Assembly (NCBI GenBank): GCA_024235855.1
Contig: JACKLN010000001.1
Span: 496,001 to 560,000, forward strand
Source of the DNA: Burkholderiaceae bacterium
GTDB lineage: Bacteria; Pseudomonadota; Gammaproteobacteria; Burkholderiales; Burkholderiaceae_C
Direction of reading: 5' to 3'
DNA: 64,000 bases
Positions within the stretch are counted from its first letter, which is position 1. Every line of letters starts with the position of its first letter. The position numbers and the translations under genes are program-made. This document shows positions 58,463 to 64,000 of the stretch, piece by piece. The notes beneath the pieces were generated by a model. That model was not told the origin of the DNA. It did not search any database and saw nothing but the letters and a program-made list of their open reading frames with translations.

Positions 58463-60270
58463 ACCCGGTATCGTCCTCGCTCACCGCCACGCCCACGCTG
58501 TCGCTGGGTGTCATCGGCAACTGTGCCGTCAGCGCCCTTGTCGACCGCGAAGGCAGCATCGTCTGGAGTTGCCAGCCGCGGGTGGACGGCGACCCGGTGT
58601 TCCATGCCCTGCTCGGCGCGGCGAACGCCGGCGACGGCGCCTTCGCGGTGGAGCTCGAGGACTTCGCGCGCAGCGAGCAGGCCTACGTGGAGAACACCGC
58701 CGTGCTGCGCACACGGCTGTGGGACGCGCACGGCCAGGGCATCGAGATCACGGACTTCGCGCCCCGCTTCATCGCCCGCGGGCGCATGTACCGGCCGCTG
58801 ATGCTGGTGCGCCGCATCAGCGTGCTGGCCGGCGCGCCGCGGGTGCGCATCCGGCTGCGGCCGCGCTTCGACTGGGGCCGCGTCGAGCCCCGCCTGACGC
58901 AGGGCAGCCACCACATCCGCTACGTCGGCCCCGACGAGGTGCTGCGGCTCACCACCTCGGTGCCGCTGGCCTATGTGCTGCAGGAGTCGCCCTTCGTGCT
59001 CACCGACACGGTGAGCCTGGTGCTGGGCCCCGACGAGTCGCCCGACCACGGGCCCGACGCCCTGGCCGCCGCCTACGAGCGCGACACCATCGACTACTGG
59101 AGGACCTGGACGCGCCGCCTGGCGCTGCCGCTGCAGTGGCAGGACGTGGTGGTCCGCAGCGCCATCACGCTGAAGATGTGCGTGCACGAGGACACCGGCG
59201 CCATCGTCGCCGCGCTGACCACCAGCATCCCCGAGGCACCGGGCACGCAGCGCAACTGGGACTACCGCTACTGCTGGCTGCGCGACGCCTTCTTCGTCGT
59301 GCGCGCGCTCAACAGCCTCAGCGAAGTGGGCACGATGGAGGAGTACCTGCGCTGGCTGCGCAACATCGTCGCCCGCGCCGGCGGCAACCACGTGCAGCCG
59401 CTGTACGGCGTGGGCATGGAAGACAGGCTGGTCGAGGAACTGGTGCCGCAGCTGCCCGGCTACCGCGGCCACGGCCCGGTGCGCCGCGGCAACCAGGCCT
59501 ACGAACATTTCCAGCACGACGTCTACGGCAACATCGTGCTCGGTGCGGCGCAGGCCTTCCACGACCGTCGCCTGCTGGCCCCGGCCGGCGAGGCCGACTT
59601 CCGCCAGCTCGAGGCCGTGGGCGAACAGGCCGTGCGCGTGCACGACCAGCCCGACGCCGGCATGTGGGAGCTGCGCACCCGCGCGCGTGTGCACACCTCG
59701 TCGATGCTGATGTGCTGGGCCGCCTGCGACCGGCTGGCCAAGATCGCGCAGCGGCTGGCGCTGGCCGACCGCGCCGCCTACTGGGCCGGGCACGCGCAGC
59801 GCATGCGCGACCGGCTGCTGACCGAAGCCTGGAGCGACAAACGGCAGGCCTTCGTCGAGAGCCTGGGTGGCGAGCACCTGGATGCCAGCGTGCTGCTGAT
59901 GGCCGAGGTGGGCCTGATCGACCCGCGCGACCCGCGCTTCGTGGCCACCGTCGACGCGCTGGAGCGCACGCTGTGCGACGGCCCCTACATGCGCCGCTAC
60001 GAGGCGGCCGACGACTTCGGCCTGCCGGAGACCGCCTTCAACATCTGCAGCTTCTGGCGGCTGGACGCGCTGGCGCGCATCGGCCGGCGCAGCGAGGCGC
60101 TGGCCATCTACGAGGCGATGCTGGCCTCGCGCAACCACCTGGGCCTGATGAGCGAGGACACGCACCCGGTCACGCGCGAGATGTGGGGCAACTTCCCGCA
60201 GACCTATTCGATGGTGGGCCTGATCAACGGCGCGGTGCGCCTGTCCGAACCCTGGGAGACCGTGATCTGA
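58459..60270 (+). CDS. Glycoside hydrolase family 15 protein (glucoamylase/trehalase-like)
   Basis: A 603-residue GH15 enzyme: an N-terminal beta-sandwich (about residues 1-230) and the (alpha/alpha)6 barrel. NWDYRYCWLRDAFF is near residues 267-280, DAGMWELRTRARVHTSSMLMCW with one catalytic-type Glu near 397-418, and GNFPQTYSMVGLINGAVRL near 576-594. The GTG at 58459 overlaps otsB. Its place between otsB and otsA is common in proteobacteria; some GH15 proteins are trehalases, so it may hydrolyse trehalose or trim maltooligosaccharides. Which one is not visible. Confidence 0.88.
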   Translation: MNPVSSSLTATPTLSLGVIGNCAVSALVDREGSIVWSCQPRVDGDPVFHALLGAANAGDGAFAVELEDFARSEQAYVENTAVLRTRLWDAHGQGIEITDFAPRFIARGRMYRPLMLVRRISVLAGAPRVRIRLRPRFDWGRVEPRLTQGSHHIRYVGPDEVLRLTTSVPLAYVLQESPFVLTDTVSLVLGPDESPDHGPDALAAAYERDTIDYWRTWTRRLALPLQWQDVVVRSAITLKMCVHEDTGAIVAALTTSIPEAPGTQRNWDYRYCWLRDAFFVVRALNSLSEVGTMEEYLRWLRNIVARAGGNHVQPLYGVGMEDRLVEELVPQLPGYRGHGPVRRGNQAYEHFQHDVYGNIVLGAAQAFHDRRLLAPAGEADFRQLEAVGEQAVRVHDQPDAGMWELRTRARVHTSSMLMCWAACDRLAKIAQRLALADRAAYWAGHAQRMRDRLLTEAWSDKRQAFVESLGGEHLDASVLLMAEVGLIDPRDPRFVATVDALERTLCDGPYMRRYEAADDFGLPETAFNICSFWRLDALARIGRRSEALAIYEAMLASRNHLGLMSEDTHPVTREMWGNFPQTYSMVGLINGAVRLSEPWETVI

Positions 60271-60283
60271 AGGAGGAACACTG

Positions 60284-61648
60284 ATGGGGCGCCTGGTCGT
60301 CGTGTCCAACCGCGTGGCCGACCCGCGCAAGCCCGGCGCCGGCGGCCTGGCCGTGGCGCTGGCCGACGCGCTGCAGTCCAGCGGCGGGCTGTGGTTCGGC
60401 TGGAGCGGCAAGGTGGCTGACGAAGGCTCCGGCGGTCAGTTGCGCACGCAGCGCGCCGGCCCGGTGACGCTGGCCACGGTGGACCTCTCGCGCGCCGACC
60501 ACGATGCCTACTATCTGGGCTACAGCAACGGCGTGCTGTGGCCGGTGTTCCACTACCGGCTGGACCTGGCGGACTTCGATGCCGGCGACATCGACGGCTA
60601 CCGGCGCGTCAACCGCCTGTTCGCGCACAAGCTGCAGCCGCTGCTGCAGCCGGACGACGTGATATGGGTGCACGACTACCACCTGATCCCGCTGGCCGCG
60701 GAACTGCGTGCCATGGGCTGCACGCAGCGCATGGGCTTCTTCCTGCACATCCCGCTGCCGCCGCGCACCATCCTGGCGGCCATTCCGCAGAACGGCTGGC
60801 TGATGCGCAGCCTGATGATGTACGACCTGGTGGGGTTTCACACGCAAACCGACGTCGACCACTTCGCCGCCTACGTCATCAAGGAAACCGGCGGCACGCA
60901 GGTGGGCGACGACGAGTTCCACGCGCATGGGCGCGTGGTGCGCGCGCGCCTTTTCCCCATCGGCATCGACGTCGACGAGTTCCAGGCCCTGGGCCGGCAG
61001 CCCGAGGCGCGCGAGACCTTCCGCACGATGAAGGAGCAGTACGCCCAGCGCCAGCTGCTGGTGGGTGTGGACCGGCTGGACTATTCCAAGGGCCTGCCGC
61101 AGCGCATCCGAGCCTTCCAGCGGCTGCTGCAGCATTACCCGGAGAACCACCGCGTGGCCACGCTGATCCAGGTGGCGGCGCCGTCGCGCGAGGACGTCGA
61201 GGCCTATGCCGACCTGCGCCACCAGCTCGAGACCCTGTGCGGTGCGGTCAACGGCGACCACGGCGAGCTGGACTGGATGCCGGTGCGCTACATCCGCCGC
61301 GCCGTGCCGCGCAAGCGCCTGCCGGGCTTGTACGCCTCGGCCAGCGTGGCGCTGGTGACGCCGCTGCGCGACGGCATGAACCTGGTGGCCAAGGAATACG
61401 TGGCGGCGCAGGACCCGGCGAACCCGGGTGTGCTGGTGCTGTCTCGCTTCGCCGGCGCCGCCGAGGCCATGACCGACGCGCTGATCGTGAACCCCTACGA
61501 CGCCGACGGCATGGCCGAGGTCATCCAGCAGGCGCTGCGCATGCCGCTGGACGAACGCCGCGCGCGCCACGAGCGCCTGATGGCGGGCCTGCGCGGGCAG
61601 GACGTGCACTGGTGGGCCCGGGAGTTCCTCTCGTCGTTGAGCGGCTGA
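60284..61648 (+). CDS. otsA: Alpha,alpha-trehalose-phosphate synthase (UDP-forming)
   Basis: GT20 enzyme that joins UDP-glucose and glucose 6-phosphate. The 454-residue protein starts with [12 protein letters not shown], has GGLAVAL for the substrate loop, [13 protein letters not shown] near 126-138, [19 protein letters not shown] near 261-279 and [10 protein letters not shown] near 367-376. A strong AAGGAGG ribosome-binding site is 6-7 nt before the ATG. It follows the GH15 gene by 13 bp. Trehalose made here would serve osmotic or desiccation protection. Confidence 0.95.
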   Translation: MGRLVVVSNRVADPRKPGAGGLAVALADALQSSGGLWFGWSGKVADEGSGGQLRTQRAGPVTLATVDLSRADHDAYYLGYSNGVLWPVFHYRLDLADFDAGDIDGYRRVNRLFAHKLQPLLQPDDVIWVHDYHLIPLAAELRAMGCTQRMGFFLHIPLPPRTILAAIPQNGWLMRSLMMYDLVGFHTQTDVDHFAAYVIKETGGTQVGDDEFHAHGRVVRARLFPIGIDVDEFQALGRQPEARETFRTMKEQYAQRQLLVGVDRLDYSKGLPQRIRAFQRLLQHYPENHRVATLIQVAAPSREDVEAYADLRHQLETLCGAVNGDHGELDWMPVRYIRRAVPRKRLPGLYASASVALVTPLRDGMNLVAKEYVAAQDPANPGVLVLSRFAGAAEAMTDALIVNPYDADGMAEVIQQALRMPLDERRARHERLMAGLRGQDVHWWAREFLSSLSG

Positions 61649-61700
61649 ACGGCGCCAGGAAAGCGGCGAGATACCCAGACCGGCATGCGATGATGCCGGC

Positions 61701-62876
61701 ATGAATCGGCCGCTCTTCCTGCTCGCGCTGTGCCAGGCGCTGTTCCTCACGAACAACGTCACCTTCATCGCGATCAACGGGTTGGTGGGGCTGCAGCTGG
61801 CGCCGCTGGGCTGGATGGCCACGCTACCGGTGATGGGCTATGTCGTCGGCGGGGCGCTCTCGGCGCCGTGGGTCGCGCGCACGCAGGCCCGGCTGGGGCG
61901 TAAGCGCTCGTTCCAGATCGGTCTGGTGGTGGCGGCGCTGTCGGCCGTGGGCGGGGCGTTCGCGGTCTGGAGCGGCAGCTTCTGGGGCGTGGTGGCGGCC
62001 ACGGTGGTGGCCGGCTTCTACAACGCCAACGCCCAGCTCTACCGCTTCGCCGGGCTGGAGCTGGCGCGGCCGGACTACAAGGAGAAGGCGATCTCGCTGG
62101 TGATGGCCGGCGGCGTGGCCGGGGCCTTCATCGGCCCCAACCTCGCCAGCGCCACCAAGGACTGGCTGGCCGTGCCCTTTGCCGGCGCCTACGTGGCGCT
62201 GGTCGGCGTGGCGCTGCTGGGGCTGCTGCTGATGTCGCTGATCCGCTTCCCGGAGCACCGCGTGCCGCAGCCTGGGGACGACCGCGGCCGGCCGCTGGCC
62301 GAGATCGCGCGCCAGCCGGCCTTCGTGGTGGCGGTGGCGGCCGGCGCACTGGCCTATGGCGTGATGAACCTGCTGATGGCGGCCACGCCGCTGGCCATGC
62401 AGCAGTGCGGCCTGCCCTTCAGCGACGCCGCGCTGGTGCTGGAATGGCACGTCCTGGGCATGTTCGTGCCCGGCTTCTTCACTGGTCACCTGATCAAGCG
62501 TTTCGGCGTGCTGCCGGTGATGGCCGTGGGTGCGCTGCTGAACTTCGCCTGCGTGGCCATCGCGCTGTCGGGCGTGGACCTGATGCAGTTCCTGGTGGCC
62601 CTGCTGCTGCTGGGCGTGGGCTGGAACTTCCTGTTCACCGGCGCGACCACGCTGCTGACCACCACCTACCGCCCGGAGGAGAAGAACCGGGCCCAGGGTG
62701 CGATGGACACCTGCGTGTTCGCCACCATGGCGGTCACCTCGTTCGCCAGCGGTGCGCTGGTCACCACCCAGGGCTGGCAGCTGCTGAACCTGGGCTCACT
62801 GGTGCCGCTGCTGCTGGTGGCCGGGGCGCTGGGCTGGCTGATGCTGCGGCAGCGACAGCCAGCCGCGGCGGCCTGA
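61701..62876 (+). CDS. MFS transporter, putative efflux type
   Basis: A 391-residue, twelve-segment MFS protein. LFLLALCQALFLTNNVTFIAINGLVGLQLAP opens it, ARTQARLGRKRSFQIGLV is the motif-A-like loop, and GNFASGAL-type segments close it. YNANAQLYRFAGLELARPDYKEKAISLVMAGGV near 108-140 is typical of a subfamily of unknown substrate. It lies 52 bp behind otsA and may be cotranscribed, but a trehalose link is not shown. It is convergent with parB. Confidence 0.85.
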   Translation: MNRPLFLLALCQALFLTNNVTFIAINGLVGLQLAPLGWMATLPVMGYVVGGALSAPWVARTQARLGRKRSFQIGLVVAALSAVGGAFAVWSGSFWGVVAATVVAGFYNANAQLYRFAGLELARPDYKEKAISLVMAGGVAGAFIGPNLASATKDWLAVPFAGAYVALVGVALLGLLLMSLIRFPEHRVPQPGDDRGRPLAEIARQPAFVVAVAAGALAYGVMNLLMAATPLAMQQCGLPFSDAALVLEWHVLGMFVPGFFTGHLIKRFGVLPVMAVGALLNFACVAIALSGVDLMQFLVALLLLGVGWNFLFTGATTLLTTTYRPEEKNRAQGAMDTCVFATMAVTSFASGALVTTQGWQLLNLGSLVPLLLVAGALGWLMLRQRQPAAAA

Positions 62877-62897
62877 CGCCGCCGCCCAGGTGCCGAT

Positions 62898-63788
62898 TCA
62901 TTCGCCGGTCAGGCCCAGCTTTTCCAGCACCCCGTTGAGCTCGTCCAGCGAGTCGAAGCGGATCGCGATCTCGCCCTGCTCGCCGCGCTTGGTGCGCTTG
63001 AGTACGCGGATCTCCACAGCCGCGGTCAGGCGGTCGGCCAGTTGCGATTCGAGCCGCACGATGTCGCGCGACTTCTCCGCCTTCACGCGCAGCAGCGGGC
63101 TCTGACGGCCGCCGGCGGCGACGCGGGCCACCAGCTTCTCGGCGTCGCGGACGCTGAGCTTCTTCGCCGAGATCTCGGTGGCCGCAGTGATCTGCCCGGC
63201 GCCGCCCAGCGCCAGCAGCGCGCGGGCGTGGCCCATGTCCAGGTCGCCGGCCATCAGCATCTGCTGCACCGGCTCGGCCAGGTTCAGCAGGCGCAGCAGG
63301 TTGCTCGCCGCGCTGCGGCTGCGGCCCACGGCCTGTGCCGCCTGCTCGTGCGTGAGGCCGAACTCGTCGACCAGGCGCTTGAGGCCCTGGGCCTCCTCCA
63401 GCGGGTTCAGGTCCTCGCGCTGGATGTTTTCGATCAGCGCCATCACCGCAGCGGCCTCGTCGGCCACCGGCTTGACCAGCACCGGCACCTCGTCCAGCCC
63501 GGCCAGCCTGGCGGCGCGGAAGCGGCGTTCGCCGGCGATGATCTCGTAGCGGCCCCCGTCCACCGGGCGCACGAGGATGGGCTGCATCACGCCCTGGCCG
63601 CGGATGCTCTCGGCCAGCTCGTACAGCGCGCCTTCGTCCATGCGCGTGCGCGGCTGGTACTTGCCGGCCTGCAGGGCCGACAGCGGCAGGGTCTGCGGCG
63701 CGCCGGCGGGCGCCGGGGCGTCGCTGACCTTGGGGCCGAGCAGGGCTTCGAGGCCCAGCCCCAGACCCTTGGGTTTCTTGGTTGCCAT
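62898..63788 (-). CDS. parB: Chromosome-partitioning protein ParB
   Basis: CTP-dependent clamp that loads at parS and segregates origins. The 296-residue protein has the GLGLGLEALLG ParA-interaction segment at residues 8-18, IIAGERRFRAARLAGL near 87-102, IENIQREDLNPLEEAQGLKRLV near 117-138 (arginine-rich CTP/parS loops) and the helix-turn-helix (LTHEQAAQAVGRSRSAASNLLRLL). On the minus strand CACAAT (63795-63800) ends 6 nt before the ATG. parA is expected beyond the right edge. Confidence 0.96.
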   Translation of the reverse strand: MATKKPKGLGLGLEALLGPKVSDAPAPAGAPQTLPLSALQAGKYQPRTRMDEGALYELAESIRGQGVMQPILVRPVDGGRYEIIAGERRFRAARLAGLDEVPVLVKPVADEAAAVMALIENIQREDLNPLEEAQGLKRLVDEFGLTHEQAAQAVGRSRSAASNLLRLLNLAEPVQQMLMAGDLDMGHARALLALGGAGQITAATEISAKKLSVRDAEKLVARVAAGGRQSPLLRVKAEKSRDIVRLESQLADRLTAAVEIRVLKRTKRGEQGEIAIRFDSLDELNGVLEKLGLTGE

Positions 63789-63794
63789 GGCGGG

Positions 63795-63800
63795 ATTGTG
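63795..63800 (-). promoter_or_regulatory. -10-like CACAAT, leaderless start of parB
   Basis: CACAAT on the minus strand ends 6 nt before the parB ATG, with no Shine-Dalgarno between, so parB may have its own leaderless transcript despite the close upstream gene. Confidence 0.35.
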
Positions 63801-63818
63801 TGTCAGCGGGCGCCGGTG

Positions 63819-64000
63819 TCAGGCGTCCGCATCAGGTGGGGTCGCCAGGCGGGCCAGCAGCGCGCGGCCCTCGGGCCAGTCGCCGAGACCGGACTGGTCG
63901 TTCAGGTGGCCGCGGGCGCCGGCGTCGACGATCTCGGCGCCCCAGCCCTGGGCGATGGCGCGCATGCGCTCGGCGTCGCCATAGGGGTCGTCGCGACTGA
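63819..64000 (-). CDS. RBBP9/YdeN-type serine hydrolase, C-terminal part only
   Basis: The last 60 codons of a minus-strand gene whose start lies beyond the right edge. SRDDPYGDAERMRAIAQGWG and GARGHLNDQSGLGDWPEG are the C-terminal landmarks of the RBBP9/YdeN alpha/beta-hydrolase family, with the catalytic Asp (DDPY) and His (GHLN). The stop is 30 bp before parB. In Burkholderiales such a gene is often found in the parA-parB cluster. Confidence 0.8.
   Translation of the reverse strand, partial: SRDDPYGDAERMRAIAQGWGAEIVDAGARGHLNDQSGLGDWPEGRALLARLATPPDADA

Noticed and set aside
62898..64000. parS site (TGTTTCACGTGAAACA) expected near parB and the origin
   Set aside because: No such palindrome was noticed by eye in the window. 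A proper pattern search allowing two mismatches would be decisive, so no claim is made.

Overview
The window is GC-rich chromosomal DNA (by eye about 70% G+C) from a Burkholderiales-type betaproteobacterium. The dnaN-dnaA-rpmH-rnpA-yidD-yidC-mnmE order, with gyrB just beyond dnaN and parB at the right end, marks it as the replication-origin region. The partial gene at the left edge is recognisable as bciA, the 8-vinyl reductase of bacteriochlorophyll synthesis. A PEP-CTERM protein lies at 50.2 kb. Together these fit a purple non-sulfur phototroph of the Rubrivivax/Leptothrix kind; the genus is inference.

Layout. 0-7 kb: bciA, then a polyamine-type ABC importer (ATPase, Tat-exported binding protein, two permeases) ending in a GntR regulator and an Asp/Glu-racemase-like enzyme, probably one operon. 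7-10.3 kb: a glutamate/aspartate importer gltIJKL with a perfect 13-bp stem-loop after gltI. 10.3-19.8 kb: 6-phosphogluconate dehydrogenase, a small exported protein, two MFS transporters, a chemoreceptor with its sensor at the C terminus, a GNAT acetyltransferase, a NERD-UvrD helicase and a CAP-domain lipoprotein. 19.9-31.4 kb: a lower-GC gene coding for a ScoMcrA-like head plus DUF3883 protein directly behind gyrB, then gyrB, dnaN, dnaA, candidate origin sequence on both sides of dnaA, rpmH, rnpA, yidD, yidC and mnmE.

31.4-47.2 kb: soxR with a near-perfect SoxR operator/promoter facing a VOC gene, apt, a secreted phosphatase-like protein, a Kef-type antiporter, the kdsD-kdsC-lptC envelope genes, a glycine-rich RRM protein, marC, a nitronate monooxygenase, a GMC oxidoreductase, an HDOD protein, a long-chain acyl-CoA synthetase, a GST and a cobalamin adenosyltransferase. 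47.2-64 kb: D-lactate dehydrogenase-like oxidase, exported serine protease, PEP-CTERM protein with a sigma-54-type promoter, UDP-glucuronate epimerase, a lipoprotein, the yeaG-yeaH-spoVR stress operon, an otsB-GH15-otsA trehalose cluster with an MFS gene, parB and the end of a serine hydrolase gene.

Two themes cut across the window. Many monocistronic genes have a -10-like hexamer ending only 6-9 nt before the ATG and no Shine-Dalgarno sequence, so leaderless transcription looks common here. DnaA-box-like sequences are spread over about 2.6 kb, including inside a lineage-type insertion of rnpA. No tRNA, rRNA, CRISPR array, insertion sequence or parS palindrome was seen.
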